Shown: positions 1 through 8,781, counted from the first letter of the stretch. The stretch: DNA of 64,000 nucleotides from an uncultured Bacteroidota bacterium (GCA_902777005.1 CACYSB010000005.1:62001-126000), one strand, 5' to 3'. The notes: generated by a model from the sequence alone, not told the origin. Numbers and translations: made by a program.

Positions 1-119
1 GCACCAAGACTGTTGAGGACAAGAAAGTTGGCAGAGGTTCCAATGAGCCCACCACTTCTGTGACCAACAACGAGGATGGCACCAAGACTGTCAAAGACAA
101 AAAGGTTGGCCGTCGCTAA
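1..119 (+). CDS. 3' end of a repeat-containing protein (partial)
   Basis: An open frame enters from the left edge and ends at TAA 117-119, giving 38 visible residues rich in Lys, Thr and Asp. A block of the form GTKTV-(E/K)-DKKVGR occurs twice, and the DNA of the two copies (about 3-42 and 78-116) is nearly identical, so this is the end of a protein with short tandem repeats. A strong terminator follows at once. The family cannot be named from so short a piece. Confidence 0.55.
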   Translation, partial: TKTVEDKKVGRGSNEPTTSVTNNEDGTKTVKDKKVGRR

Positions 120-137
120 TCTTTACTGTTAAAGAAA

Positions 138-171
138 AAGAGACTACACGAAAATGTAGTCTCTTTTTTTT
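138..171 (+). terminator. Rho-independent terminator
   Basis: A perfect stem GAGACTACA / TGTAGTCTC with a six-base loop (CGAAAA) is followed by eight T residues. It lies 20 bases after the stop of the left-edge gene. Confidence 0.85.
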
Positions 172-258
172 GTGTATGTCGAGTCATGAGAAAAAAATAG
201 TGTTGATGCACAATAAATGTGACTAAGCGTCGTTAAGAGTTTAAAGATATTGTGCATT

Positions 259-990
259 ATGAAAAAGTACGCCAAGATATTCGGGTTGTTGTTCGCCGTG
301 ATTTGCATTGCCAGCATGGTGTTTTCGGCCTGTCGCAAGGAGATGCCGCCGGTGCCGGAACTGCCGCCGCCACCTCCGGATACCACATATGATGGGTATA
401 ATGAGGACTCAACGGGTATAGAAATAGTCGACAGCATACTTGTGAAGTTCGGTGACGAACAGTGGTCAACATTGACGTACAGCACACATGTTGAAACGGA
501 TTCGCTTGGCACTCATCTTGACTGGATTTTTATTGATGCCTTTTATCCCGGCAAGGCTTACCCAATGTTCAGCCTAAAGATATTGAAGGAAGAGGGTAAC
601 CATACAGGACGTATGAATCCTACGAGAGTCACCACGATGCCTTCTCCCACAACGACACCTGTGCAGTACACAATGCCAGTGCCTTCGCTCGCTGGCGATG
701 TGAAATGTGGCAGTTTGTACTACTTTTCAAGCGACAGTGCGGCACATGCTTTGCAGATGACGGATGGATTGCAACTTGGAGACTGGTGGCCGTGGGAGTT
801 GACGACATCAGTGCTGAAAATAGACTATGTTGATGGGCAGATGCTGCTTACGGGTCGTTGTACGGCCAGGATGTTTGATTATCTGACATGGCTTACCCAG
901 CAGCAGGCAGGTACGCCAATCAATGTTGAAGATGCCGATGTGAAGGAAATTGCAATTTCTTTCGGCGCCCTGAAAATCGATAGGAACTAA
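259..990 (+). CDS. putative lipoprotein, unknown function
   Basis: The 243-residue protein starts MKKYAK and has a hydrophobic signal segment ending in the lipobox FSAC (Cys about residue 25), so it should be lipidated and envelope-anchored. A proline-rich linker (residues 32-42) follows the Cys, then a globular region with no motif I recognise. I prefer the ATG at 259 to the in-frame ATG at 250 because MKK gives a normal signal peptide. It converges with the DUF4296 gene with no gap: its TAA ends at 990 and the neighbour's stop begins at 991. Confidence 0.7.
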   Translation: MKKYAKIFGLLFAVICIASMVFSACRKEMPPVPELPPPPPDTTYDGYNEDSTGIEIVDSILVKFGDEQWSTLTYSTHVETDSLGTHLDWIFIDAFYPGKAYPMFSLKILKEEGNHTGRMNPTRVTTMPSPTTTPVQYTMPVPSLAGDVKCGSLYYFSSDSAAHALQMTDGLQLGDWWPWELTTSVLKIDYVDGQMLLTGRCTARMFDYLTWLTQQQAGTPINVEDADVKEIAISFGALKIDRN

Positions 991-1320
991 TTATTCTTGT
1001 GCCTCGAGTTCTGCCGCCACGGCCTCGTGGATGGCTTTGTACTCTTCGGGGTGTCTTGCATAGTAGGCAAGACTCGCCTCGACTTGTTCGCGTGTTATGC
1101 CTTGTGCAGCGAGTATGTCGTCGTAGGCATAAATCATATTCGGTGTAAGGGAGTCAAAGTTATAGCGAGTCTCTATGGCGCAGTAACCCTCGAGGAGATA
1201 TGCTTCACGTAGGAATGATGTCATCTGTTGCTGGTCGAGAATGCCATTGGGAAGTTTATCGCTGTGACATGCCACCAGCATTATGGCAGCAAAACATAAG
1301 GATAATAAGGTCTTTTTCAT
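991..1320 (-). CDS. DUF4296 domain lipoprotein
   Basis: This 109-residue protein has an MKKTLL signal peptide and an LVAC lipobox (Cys 18). The body matches the pattern of DUF4296 proteins: a D..QM..FLREAYLLE helix followed by a second helix with Y-DDILAAQGIT and SLAYYARHPEEY. DUF4296 proteins are small Bacteroidetes lipoproteins of unknown function. A terminator of the upstream minus-strand gene (1331-1366) sits just before the start codon, so this gene probably depends on read-through or a promoter overlapping that hairpin. Confidence 0.8.
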   Translation of the reverse strand: MKKTLLSLCFAAIMLVACHSDKLPNGILDQQQMTSFLREAYLLEGYCAIETRYNFDSLTPNMIYAYDDILAAQGITREQVEASLAYYARHPEEYKAIHEAVAAELEAQE

Positions 1321-1330
1321 GTAGGGTTAT

Positions 1331-1366
1331 AAAAAAAGGCAGGTCCTATACGGAGCCTGCCTTTTG
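1331..1366 (-). terminator. Rho-independent terminator of the 1381-1812 gene
   Basis: Read on the minus strand, AAAAGGCAGG...CCTGCCTTTTTTT forms a 9-10 bp stem ending in a run of seven T. It lies 15 bases after the stop of the lipoprotein gene. Confidence 0.8.
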
Positions 1367-1380
1367 TTGTAGTCGTTTAC

Positions 1381-1812
1381 TTACTTTTTGAGCTGGTTGG
1401 CGATGGCTTTGGCGCCTTCCTTGACGGCTTTGTCACCGGCCTCTTTGGCGGCGGCGGAAACCTTCTCCTTAATGCAGTTGTTGTACTCAGCCTCCATAGC
1501 AGCCTTGAACTCCTCGTTGCCTTCGTAGGCAGCGTAGCTCTCGCTCAGGATGCTCTTGATGCAGCTCTCGACGCTGGCGGCATCGGTCTTGTAGCAGTTG
1601 CATTTGGCACGGCCGGCCTCAGCGGCGGCGTCCAGCATGGCCTGGTGGTCAGCATCGCTCATCTGGTCGGCGGTGGCGACCTCCTCAACGGCGTTCATAA
1701 CGGTGGTGTCCTCAGCGAGGGTGTCAGTAGCGGCTTCCTGGTTGTTCTTGCAGGAGATTGCCATGGCGGCGACGAAGAGAGCGCAGCCAACAAAAGATAA
1801 AACTTTCTTCAT
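1381..1812 (-). CDS. small Ala/Glu-rich lipoprotein, unknown function
   Basis: The protein has 143 residues. An MKKVLS signal peptide ends in AISC (Cys 21), followed by an acidic Thr/Glu/Ala linker. The rest is strongly helical, with a Cys-rich spot (AKCNCYKTD) and two more Cys (SCIK, NNCIKE) that could form disulfides in the periplasm. The C-terminus is Lys/Ala-rich and amphipathic. It is monocistronic, with its own promoter (1863-1893) and terminator. I do not recognise the family. Confidence 0.7.
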   Translation of the reverse strand: MKKVLSFVGCALFVAAMAISCKNNQEAATDTLAEDTTVMNAVEEVATADQMSDADHQAMLDAAAEAGRAKCNCYKTDAASVESCIKSILSESYAAYEGNEEFKAAMEAEYNNCIKEKVSAAAKEAGDKAVKEGAKAIANQLKK

Positions 1813-1862
1813 TTTACTGTTTTTTAATGTTATACGTTATTTTCTTTGTTAATTATCAAGTG

Positions 1863-1893
1863 CAAAAGTACAACATTTCCAACATATGGCAAT
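1863..1893 (-). promoter_or_regulatory. Bacteroidota-type promoter for the 1381-1812 lipoprotein
   Basis: The minus strand shows TACTTTTG (complement of 1863-1870), matching the TAnnTTTG -7 box. ATTG, a 3/4 match to TTTG, lies 19 bases upstream. The start codon is about 50 bases downstream. Confidence 0.55.
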
Positions 1894-1913
1894 GAATTAT
1901 ATTCTTAAATAAT

Positions 1914-1941
1914 GCAAAAAAGCCCTCGCGGTGAGGGCTTT
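1914..1941 (-). terminator. Rho-independent terminator after tRNA-Val(UAC)
   Basis: On the minus strand AAGCCCTC-ACCGC-GAGGGCTT is followed by TTTT. It lies five bases beyond the 3' end of the tRNA. Confidence 0.8.
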
Positions 1942-1945
1942 GCGG

Positions 1946-2020
1946 TGGGAGTAACAGGGTTCGAACCAGTGACCTCCTGCTTGTAAGGCAGGCGCTCTGA
2001 ACCAGCTGAGCTATACTCCC
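1946..2020 (-). tRNA. tRNA-Val (anticodon UAC)
   Basis: The 75-nt cloverleaf has the acceptor stem GGGAGTA/TACTCCC, D-arm AGCTCAGCTGGTT, anticodon loop CTTACAA (anticodon TAC) and T-arm GGTTCGAACC. The discriminator is A. CCA is not encoded: the template continues CCG. It has its own promoter and terminator and is a single-gene transcription unit. Confidence 0.95.
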
Positions 2021-2030
2021 AAAACGGGTG

Positions 2031-2061
2031 CAAAAGTACATATAATATTTGATATGGCAAA
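2031..2061 (-). promoter_or_regulatory. promoter of tRNA-Val(UAC)
   Basis: On the minus strand TTTG (2058-2061) is spaced 19 bp from TACTTTTG (2031-2038). This is an exact match to the Bacteroides consensus. The predicted start lies a few bases before the tRNA 5' end. Confidence 0.8.
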
Positions 2062-2066
2062 AAAAA

Positions 2067-3884
2067 TTATGCAAAAGATTGCATGTCAACCAGTTTTTTG
2101 TATAGACCATTGTTGACCAGTAACTGGTTGTGTGTGCCGCTCTCAACTATATGGCCTTTCTCGAGTACAACGATGAGGTTGGCGTGGCGTATTGTAGAAA
2201 GTCTGTGTGCGATGACTATACAGGTGCGACCTTGCATCAGGGCGTCAAGGCCCCGCTGCACGGCCTGCTCGCTCTCGGAATCGAGGGCGGAAGTGGCCTC
2301 GTCGAGAATGAGGATTGGTGCATTGCGCAGCACGGCGCGAGCTATGGAGAGACGTTGGCGCTGGCCACCAGAGAGAGTGATACCGCGATCACCTATGGCA
2401 GTTTCATAGCCTTGTGGCAGAGTTTCAATGAACTCAGCTGCATTGGCTACGCTGGCAGCGGCTTTGATGGCTTCGGTGTCATACAATGCTGACCCGAAGG
2501 CTATGTTGTTGGCTACGGTGTCGTTAAAGAGTATACAGTTCTGGCTCACTATAGCGAACTGGCGGCGCAGGCTGTCGATATTGAGGTCTTGTATGCTATG
2601 GCCGTCTACGATAATGTCACCGGATGTGATGTCTTGGAAGCGCGGCAGTAGGTCTACCAAGGTGCTTTTTCCTGCTCCAGATGGTCCAACGATGGCTACA
2701 GTTTGTCCTTTTTCTATGCGGAGGTTAATGTCTTGCAGAATGGGTATGCCATCGGCAAAATGGAAGCCTGTGCTGCGCAGCTCTATGGCAGTGCTGAATG
2801 GTGGCATCACCACAGCTTCCGGCTTTTCTGTAATCATCTCGTCGGCGTCAAGCACTTCGAGGAAGCGCACCGCCGAGGCGGAGCCTTTCTGCAGGCTGTT
2901 GTAAGCTTTAACAATAGATTGTATGGGCGGTATGAGGCGTGCGAAGATTATGACGAAGAAGATGAATACCGATGGGACGATATGTCCGCCAATAACCCAC
3001 GATCCTCCGACTATTAAAATGATTACCAACGCCAGTGTGCCGAGAATTTCAGATAGAGGCGAAGATATTTCGCGACGGCGTGCCACCTTTACCATGGTAC
3101 GTGCATACTCTTCGTTGGTTGCCTTAAAGCGCTTCGTCATGCCGTCTTCGTGGCCGAAAGCCTTGATGGCGCGAAGCCCAGCCAGCGACTCTTCCAGTAT
3201 GGCGAACACCTGTCCAAGGCGAGTCTGACCTATCTGTGAGTTTCGCTTTAGGCTTTTGCCAATCTTGGAAATGAGCCAGACACCTCCAGGCAACACTATT
3301 AGAAATAGCACAAAGAGCCTCCATGAAATAAAGATTAGTGTTGCACTGAACACAATGACGTTGATTGGACTGATGACCAGCATCTGCAGTGTACTTACGA
3401 TGCTCCACTCTATGTCAGCCAAGTCGTTAGACATGCGGCTGATTAGGTCGCCACGGCGTTTGCGGTTGAAATATCCCACAGGCAGTATGGTGATATGGTG
3501 GTAGAGGTCGTTACGCAGATACTCGATAAGGCCGTTGCGTACAGCGTCGAGGAAGAACAGTGCCAAATAGCGGAAGAGGTTGCTCAGGAAAGAGAACGCC
3601 AGATAGCCTCCGGCGATAACCGTCAGGCATTTCCATAGGCCCCAGGTGTCGCGGTACTGGTGCAGATGCCAGAAGGCCCAGCCTGTCAGTCCCTCTTGGT
3701 CGAGGCTGAAAGCAGGCTCTTCCACCGGTACGTCACCCAGACCGAAGAGAAGCTCCACGAAAGGCACAATCATTACATATGAGCCTAGGTTGAACACTAT
3801 GTGCAACAGGTTGAAGAATATGTTTAACCCTATATGCCAAGGAAAATGCTTCAGGTAACTTAATATGCGTATGATGGGCTTCAT
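2067..3884 (-). CDS. MsbA-like ABC exporter (fused permease-ATPase)
   Basis: The 605-residue protein has an N-terminal six-helix transmembrane domain (about 15-330) and a C-terminal nucleotide-binding domain. The ATPase motifs are Walker A GPSGAGKST near residue 400, signature LSGGQRQR near 503 and Walker B LILDEATSALD near 526. Size and order fit type IV ABC exporters of the MsbA / lipid A or multidrug exporter group, which act as inner-membrane homodimers. Its ATG overlaps the stop of the PorE-like gene by four bases (ATGA), so the two are probably translationally coupled. The substrate cannot be told from sequence; lipid A-core is the usual guess for a single-copy MsbA in this phylum. Confidence 0.88.
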   Translation of the reverse strand: MKPIIRILSYLKHFPWHIGLNIFFNLLHIVFNLGSYVMIVPFVELLFGLGDVPVEEPAFSLDQEGLTGWAFWHLHQYRDTWGLWKCLTVIAGGYLAFSFLSNLFRYLALFFLDAVRNGLIEYLRNDLYHHITILPVGYFNRKRRGDLISRMSNDLADIEWSIVSTLQMLVISPINVIVFSATLIFISWRLFVLFLIVLPGGVWLISKIGKSLKRNSQIGQTRLGQVFAILEESLAGLRAIKAFGHEDGMTKRFKATNEEYARTMVKVARRREISSPLSEILGTLALVIILIVGGSWVIGGHIVPSVFIFFVIIFARLIPPIQSIVKAYNSLQKGSASAVRFLEVLDADEMITEKPEAVVMPPFSTAIELRSTGFHFADGIPILQDINLRIEKGQTVAIVGPSGAGKSTLVDLLPRFQDITSGDIIVDGHSIQDLNIDSLRRQFAIVSQNCILFNDTVANNIAFGSALYDTEAIKAAASVANAAEFIETLPQGYETAIGDRGITLSGGQRQRLSIARAVLRNAPILILDEATSALDSESEQAVQRGLDALMQGRTCIVIAHRLSTIRHANLIVVLEKGHIVESGTHNQLLVNNGLYKKLVDMQSFA

Positions 3885-5665
3885 TGCAGTGCTATTTGTG
3901 GTTTATCAAAGGCTGTACCGCTGTCTATGGTCACGCGTCCGGCACGCAGTCCTTTGCTGTTAAGGCGGTCATGCACGGCTTTGGCATCGGTGTATTTGGG
4001 ACATCTCACGGTTATGTTCACGCGGGGGCGCTCCACAAGCCACTTTGCCAGTGCGTCGGTCACCATTTCCCCTTCCGTGGTCAGACGGCTACCGGCGAGG
4101 AAGGTGACGGCAAGTGGCGCCACGCTGTCGTACAGCGTAATGCTGGCTGGTATCTGGCGGGCTTTTCCACACACGATGGAAGGCAGTGTGCCGTCTTTGC
4201 TGAGGATGATGACATTGGTGTATTGTTCGGCAAGCATCATCACGGTATCCTGGCTGCTGTCGCCGTGTTTGACGCAGATACGGTGCAGTCGCATGGCTTC
4301 CGGTCGGGCAGCAGGGTAGAGGTCGAACATCAGTATGTCGGTACTGCGCGACCCCTCGATGCGTCCTGCGAAGTAAGCCCGTTTCCCGTCAGGAGTGATG
4401 CCGAAGCTCACCTCGTCGTCTTCGGTATTTATGGGCAACCCCAAGTTGGTTGGACGGTTGCCGTAGTTGTCGTTCAGGTTGCAGAAGAAGATGTCGTATC
4501 CGCCGAAACTCTGCCAGCCGTTGCTGAGGAAATATAGTGTGTGCCCATCGGCAGCCAGAAAAGGCATCTTCTCGTTACCCTCGGTATTTACGGTGTTCCC
4601 TAGATTCTCCGCGCGGCTCCAGTCGCCGTTAGGCAGTCGGTGACAGCGCCATATGTCTATGCCGCCATGTCCTCCCTTGCGGTTCGATGCAAAGAGTAGC
4701 GTGCGACCATCTGGGCTGACAGAAGGTTGTGACTCCCACGAGCGTTCGCCGTTTACCTGTGGCCCCAGGGCTTCGGGCTGCTGCCAACGGCCGTCGATAC
4801 GGCGCACACGGTAGATATCGCTGTTGGCATAACCGTGCTCCTTTCGGATTATGGAATAATACAGCTCATTGCCGTCGGCGGTGATGCTAACGCTACCCTC
4901 GGGGTCGCCGCTGTTGAATGGCGCCGGCATCTCCACACCGCGGCTGAACGTACTGTCCTGCCACACACTATAGCACAGTCGCCATTGCTTGTGCTCCAAT
5001 TCGCGGTGGTAGAAGGTACGCCCCTCGTCCACGGGCATCTCTCGCAGATAGTAGAACGTGCGGCCGTCGGGGCTGAGATAGGGGAGCGCTTCGTTGTGCT
5101 TTGAACTTACGCCCACCACTCGCTGGGGGTCAAATGGTGCCATGTTCAGCATAGCTTCCGCAAGGAACTGTGACCAATACAGGTAGTTCGACGCCTCTTC
5201 GTACACAGCACTCACTGCTTTGTCGTCGTTGCCGTTGGCCAGCGCAAAGTATTCGTTGAGTTCGGCCACAGCGGCGTCGTACCGCTTGTCGGTGTAGTGT
5301 ATCATGCCCATATAGAAGTGGGCGAGGGCATTGGGATAGGTAGGACACAGTTCTATGCACTTGGTGAAGTATCGCCGTATGCCAGTCGCGTTGAATCCGT
5401 CGTGCACTGCCGTCATTCCGAGCCAGAACTGTGGGTCGGCGGCCTTTGGGTTGCGCGAGGCTATCTTGCGCAACTCCATAGCCGCTGTCTTGAAGTTGCG
5501 GCTGTTGTAGTGAGCCAGTGCCTCCTCGTAGCGGCTGCGGTCACCGCTCTTTACCTTGACGCCGCATTGGGCCATCAGCGGTAGTTGTGCATGGTTAAAG
5601 GTTAGAATGAGCGCGAAAGCAACGACGCGCCAGCCAACATTAACCTTTAACCGTTCACCTTTCAC
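3881..5665 (-). CDS. PorE-like T9SS-associated protein (TPR, PD40 propeller, OmpA-like end)
   Basis: This 594-residue exported protein has a hydrophobic signal region ending about residue 32 (LPLMAQ), then a TPR-like helical region (about 45-150). A WD40/PD40-type beta-propeller follows, with repeated SPDGRTFYY, TADGNELYY, SPDGRTLLFASNRKGG, AADGHTLYFLSNG and TPDGKRAYFAG blades (about 185-425). The C-terminus resembles a weak OmpA-like peptidoglycan-binding fold. This order matches PorE of the type IX secretion system, which links the complex to the cell wall. The start is a GTG at 5665 lying in a 7-bp simple repeat shared with intergenic DNA, so the true start is uncertain. The window also has a T9SS cargo and a DUF5103 plug-like protein, supporting a T9SS role. 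Confidence 0.65.
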   Translation of the reverse strand: MKGERLKVNVGWRVVAFALILTFNHAQLPLMAQCGVKVKSGDRSRYEEALAHYNSRNFKTAAMELRKIASRNPKAADPQFWLGMTAVHDGFNATGIRRYFTKCIELCPTYPNALAHFYMGMIHYTDKRYDAAVAELNEYFALANGNDDKAVSAVYEEASNYLYWSQFLAEAMLNMAPFDPQRVVGVSSKHNEALPYLSPDGRTFYYLREMPVDEGRTFYHRELEHKQWRLCYSVWQDSTFSRGVEMPAPFNSGDPEGSVSITADGNELYYSIIRKEHGYANSDIYRVRRIDGRWQQPEALGPQVNGERSWESQPSVSPDGRTLLFASNRKGGHGGIDIWRCHRLPNGDWSRAENLGNTVNTEGNEKMPFLAADGHTLYFLSNGWQSFGGYDIFFCNLNDNYGNRPTNLGLPINTEDDEVSFGITPDGKRAYFAGRIEGSRSTDILMFDLYPAARPEAMRLHRICVKHGDSSQDTVMMLAEQYTNVIILSKDGTLPSIVCGKARQIPASITLYDSVAPLAVTFLAGSRLTTEGEMVTDALAKWLVERPRVNITVRCPKYTDAKAVHDRLNSKGLRAGRVTIDSGTAFDKPQIALQ

Positions 5666-5674
5666 CTTTGTGTA

Positions 5675-6607
5675 TTAGAGTTTGCTCGGGTCTATCTTGA
5701 AGTTTGCCATCTCGCCGTTGCAGGGGGTGGTGCAGCGTATTGCGCATTCGTCGCATGAGGGGCTGAGCTCTCCGTGGAGGCGCTTCTTCACCATGTCCCC
5801 CACAGCGTCGCGCAGAGAGGGAATGGCTATGCCGCGTATCACCTCGTCGCAGAAGGCATAGCTGAGCATCGTCACTGCCGTGCGTTCGCTGATGCCGCGT
5901 GTCTGCAGGTAGAACTTGGCCTGCTCGTCGAGCTGCCCTATGGTCGAGCCGTGCGAGCACTTGACATCGTCGTTGTATATCTCCAGGAAGGGGCGTGTGT
6001 CAATGTGGGCCTTGTCGGTGAGCAGTATGTTGCGGTTGGTCATGTAGGCCTCGGTCTTCATGGCGCCGTCCTGCACCAGCACATGCCCATTGAAGCGTGC
6101 TCGTGCCGCATCGTCCATGATGCCTTTGTACAGCTCGCTGCTCGTGCAGTGCGGTTTAGCGTGTTCCACGAAGATATAGTTATCGCACTCCTGTTCGCGG
6201 TCTATCAGGTAGAGCCCGTCGGCCTTGCATCTGCAGCCCTCTCCCTGCATACGCACTATGACGTTGTTGCGCACGTGCCCTCCGCCGAGGGTCACGGTGC
6301 ACATCTCCAGTTGGGCGTCGCGCTGCATGGTGATACTCAGTTGCGTCAGCTGGCGTGCCGGGGTGCTCATCCCCTGCAGGCGGTAGAGCTTGAGGCTCGA
6401 GCCCTCTTCCATGGCGATGTCGGCGTTGCCTATGTCGTCCAGCGTCAGGTAGCCTTCGCCTTCGCGGAGCATGAACATCGGCGCATCCTGGGGGTGGCAG
6501 AGCACCACCTGCATGGCCTCGCCGCGACGCACCGTAATATGCTCCGCCGGAGTTTCGCAGCGCCAGCCGTCGGTCCATACATCGGGCAGTATGTCTTTCC
6601 TAATCAT
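5675..6607 (-). CDS. short SufB/SufD-family Fe-S assembly protein
   Basis: This 310-residue protein has the SufB/SufD beta-helix core and its typical C-terminal part: HVLVQDGAMKTEAYMTNRN, then DDVKCSHGSTIGQLDEQAKFYL, then the region before the helix IPSLRDAVGDMVKKRL. It partners the SufC ATPase on which its start overlaps by four bases. Usual SufD proteins are about 430-450 residues, so the N-terminal third is missing. It ends in an unusual cluster SCDECAIRCTTPC (Cys spacing CxxCxxxCxxxC) that could bind metal or an Fe-S cluster. No sufB or sufS is adjacent. The size and two-gene layout resemble archaeal/anaerobe minimal SUF-like systems (SufC plus one SufB/D protein) rather than classic SUF. 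Confidence 0.8.
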   Translation of the reverse strand: MIRKDILPDVWTDGWRCETPAEHITVRRGEAMQVVLCHPQDAPMFMLREGEGYLTLDDIGNADIAMEEGSSLKLYRLQGMSTPARQLTQLSITMQRDAQLEMCTVTLGGGHVRNNVIVRMQGEGCRCKADGLYLIDREQECDNYIFVEHAKPHCTSSELYKGIMDDAARARFNGHVLVQDGAMKTEAYMTNRNILLTDKAHIDTRPFLEIYNDDVKCSHGSTIGQLDEQAKFYLQTRGISERTAVTMLSYAFCDEVIRGIAIPSLRDAVGDMVKKRLHGELSPSCDECAIRCTTPCNGEMANFKIDPSKL

Positions 6608-7362
6608 TCTCCAAGCTCCTTTTTAATCCAGTCGTAGCCTTTCTCCTCCAGCTCCAGGGCCAGCTCCTTGGGGCCGGTCTTCACTATGCGGCCCTCGTAG
6701 AGCACGTGAACGAAGTCCGGCACGATGAAGTCGAGCAGGCGCTGGTAGTGGGTGATGACGATGGTGGCGTTGTCCTTCGAGCGCAGCTGGTTGACGCCGC
6801 CGGCCACTATGCGCAGGGCGTCGATGTCGAGGCCGCTGTCCGTCTCGTCGAGTATGCTCAGCGTGGGGTTGAGCATAGCCATCTGGAATATCTCGTTCTT
6901 CTTCTTCTCGCCGCCGCTGAAGCCTTCGTTCACCGAGCGGTTGGCCAGGTTGGTGGTCATCTCCACCACCTTCTTCTTCTCCTCCATCAGCTTCAGGAAC
7001 TCGCTGCCGCTCAGCGGGTCGAGGCCGTGGTACTTGCGCTGCTCGTTGACGGCGGTGCGCATGAAGTTGGTGATGCTCACCCCCGGAATCTCCACCGGGT
7101 ACTGGAAACCGAGGAACAGCCCCTCACACGCGCGCTGGTCCACCGGCATCTCCAGGATGTTCTTGTCCTTGAATATTACCTCACCGGCGGTGACGGTGTA
7201 CTTGGGGTTGCCGGCCACCACACCCGCCAGGGTGCTCTTGCCGTTGCCGTTGGGTCCCATTATGGCGTGCACCTCGCCGCGGTTCACCTCGAGGTTGATT
7301 CCCTTCAATATCTCGCGTTCACCTATCGAGGCGTGCAAATTGCGTATTGACAATAGTGACAT
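6604..7362 (-). CDS. sufC: SufC, Fe-S cluster assembly ABC ATPase
   Basis: The 252-residue protein begins MSLLSIRNLHASIG. I choose the ATG at 7362 because the 25 residues encoded upstream do not belong to the family and the promoter-like box lies inside that stretch. Walker A is GPNGNGKST (near residue 35), the signature FSGGEKKKNE and Walker B LSILDETDSGLD, all typical of SufC. SufC hydrolyses ATP to drive cluster assembly on SufB/D scaffolds in the cytoplasm. Its stop overlaps the start of the SufB/D-like gene by four bases, so the pair forms a two-gene operon. Confidence 0.92.
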   Translation of the reverse strand: MSLLSIRNLHASIGEREILKGINLEVNRGEVHAIMGPNGNGKSTLAGVVAGNPKYTVTAGEVIFKDKNILEMPVDQRACEGLFLGFQYPVEIPGVSITNFMRTAVNEQRKYHGLDPLSGSEFLKLMEEKKKVVEMTTNLANRSVNEGFSGGEKKKNEIFQMAMLNPTLSILDETDSGLDIDALRIVAGGVNQLRSKDNATIVITHYQRLLDFIVPDFVHVLYEGRIVKTGPKELALELEEKGYDWIKKELGE

Positions 7363-7426
7363 ATTATGCTGCAATTGTTTGATTTTTATACAATAAAATA
7401 CCATGTGGCCACACTGGCCGCTGTGG

Positions 7427-7434
7427 CAAAGATA
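7427..7434 (-). promoter_or_regulatory. probable -7 element for sufC operon
   Basis: The minus strand reads TATCTTTG, an exact TAnnTTTG box, about 65 bases before the sufC ATG. The -33 element is weak (TTCG at the right distance). Confidence 0.5.
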
Positions 7435-7515
7435 CAAAATTATTTTCGCACGCGCGAAAAAATCATCTCCTCCCTGGCTCCATCCTCCCGCCTCCCTCCG
7501 TCTATCTCTATATTT

Positions 7516-7600
7516 CTTAACTATAGTTTGACCTTCGTTTAACCATCATATATGGTCGAAGTATGGTTGAACGATGGTTGAACTATGGTTGAAATGGCGG
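7516..7600. repeat. 11-bp-period intergenic repeat (ATGGTTGAAC type)
   Basis: The sufC-ruvB gap contains four to five near-copies of an 11-bp unit, seen as ATGGTTGAACG, ATGGTTGAACT, ATGGTTGAAAT and ATGGTCGAAGT. The unit is related in period, though not in exact sequence, to the arrays at 11502, 25056 and 31074. No gene is visible here. Confidence 0.6.
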
Positions 7601-7648
7601 AGGAAGGGTGTGGCGAAGGTGGGCTTTTTATGGTCATTTTGCGATTTA

Positions 7649-7680
7649 TTTGGCCATGTCGTAGATTATTTGTATTTTTG
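7649..7680 (+). promoter_or_regulatory. promoter of ruvB
   Basis: TTTG (7649-7652), 20 bp, TATTTTTG (7673-7680). The ruvB ATG lies only four bases after the -7 box, so the transcript should be leaderless or nearly so. Confidence 0.65.
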
Positions 7681-7684
7681 CATT

Positions 7685-8704
7685 ATGAATGACACTCTCG
7701 ACAGCAACGTTATATCCGCGAAAGAGAAAGAGATAGAGCGCGCTCTGCGCCCCTCGGGGTTCGACAGCTTCGCCGGACAGCACCAGGTGGTGGAGAACCT
7801 CAAGGTCTTCGTGCGTGCCGCCAAGGACCGTGGCGAGCCCCTCGACCATGTGCTCCTCTACGGCCCCCCAGGCCTCGGCAAGACGACCCTCAGCAACATC
7901 ATTGCCAACGAGTTGGGGGTCAATATCAAGACCACCAGCGGCCCGGTGCTCGACAAGCCTGGCGACCTTGCCGGCTTGCTCACCGCCCTCGAGCCCAACG
8001 ACGTCCTCTTCATCGACGAGATTCACCGCCTGTCGCCCATTGTCGAGGAGTATCTATATTCCGCCATGGAGGACTTCCGCATCGACATCCTTATTGAGAG
8101 CGGCCCCGCGGCACGCTCGGTGCAGCTCAACCTCAAGCCCTTCACCCTCATCGGCGCCACTACCCGCAGCGGTATGCTCACGGCCCCGCTGCGTGCCCGC
8201 TTCGGCATCAACTGCCGTCTCGAATACTATGACACCGAGACGCTTACGCGCATTGTCAACCGTTCTGCCTCGTTGCTGCAGGTGAAGATCACCAGCGAGA
8301 GCGCCATCGAGATTGCGCGCCGTTCGCGCGGCACCCCCCGTATCGCCAACCGCCTGCTGCGCCGTGTGCGCGACTTCGCACAGGTGAAGGGCGACGGCAC
8401 CATCACACTCGACATCGCGCGCTATGCCCTCCAGGCCCTCAACGTCGACCGCAACGGCCTCGACGACATGGATATCCGCATACTGACCACCATCATCGAC
8501 AAGTTCAAGGGCGGCCCCGTGGGCCTCAACACCATTGCCACCGCCGTCGGCGAGGAAGCCGGCACCGTCGAGGAGGTCTATGAGCCCTACCTCATACAGG
8601 AAGGCTACCTCATGCGCACCCCTCGCGGCCGCGAAGCCACCGCCCTCGCATACCAGCACCTCGGCAAGCTGAAGACCAACGGCAACCAGCAGGAACTCTT
8701 CTGA
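7685..8704 (+). CDS. ruvB: Holliday junction branch migration ATPase RuvB
   Basis: The 339-residue protein has the normal RuvB length. It shows N-terminal [11 protein letters not shown], Walker [10 protein letters not shown] (near residue 60), Walker B FIDEIHRL (near 112), sensor 1 [19 protein letters not shown] and the C-terminal winged helix ending [15 protein letters not shown]. RuvB forms hexamers that drive branch migration with RuvA. I start it at the ATG at 7685, since the in-frame extension to 7574 crosses the promoter and repeat DNA. ruvA and ruvC are not adjacent. Confidence 0.96.
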   Translation: MNDTLDSNVISAKEKEIERALRPSGFDSFAGQHQVVENLKVFVRAAKDRGEPLDHVLLYGPPGLGKTTLSNIIANELGVNIKTTSGPVLDKPGDLAGLLTALEPNDVLFIDEIHRLSPIVEEYLYSAMEDFRIDILIESGPAARSVQLNLKPFTLIGATTRSGMLTAPLRARFGINCRLEYYDTETLTRIVNRSASLLQVKITSESAIEIARRSRGTPRIANRLLRRVRDFAQVKGDGTITLDIARYALQALNVDRNGLDDMDIRILTTIIDKFKGGPVGLNTIATAVGEEAGTVEEVYEPYLIQEGYLMRTPRGREATALAYQHLGKLKTNGNQQELF

Positions 8705-8781
8705 CGTGACAAAAAGGTGGTGTATAGTCTATTGGAAGGCTTAATTTCACATTATAGCATTTTGGGAATAAATAAAGATAT

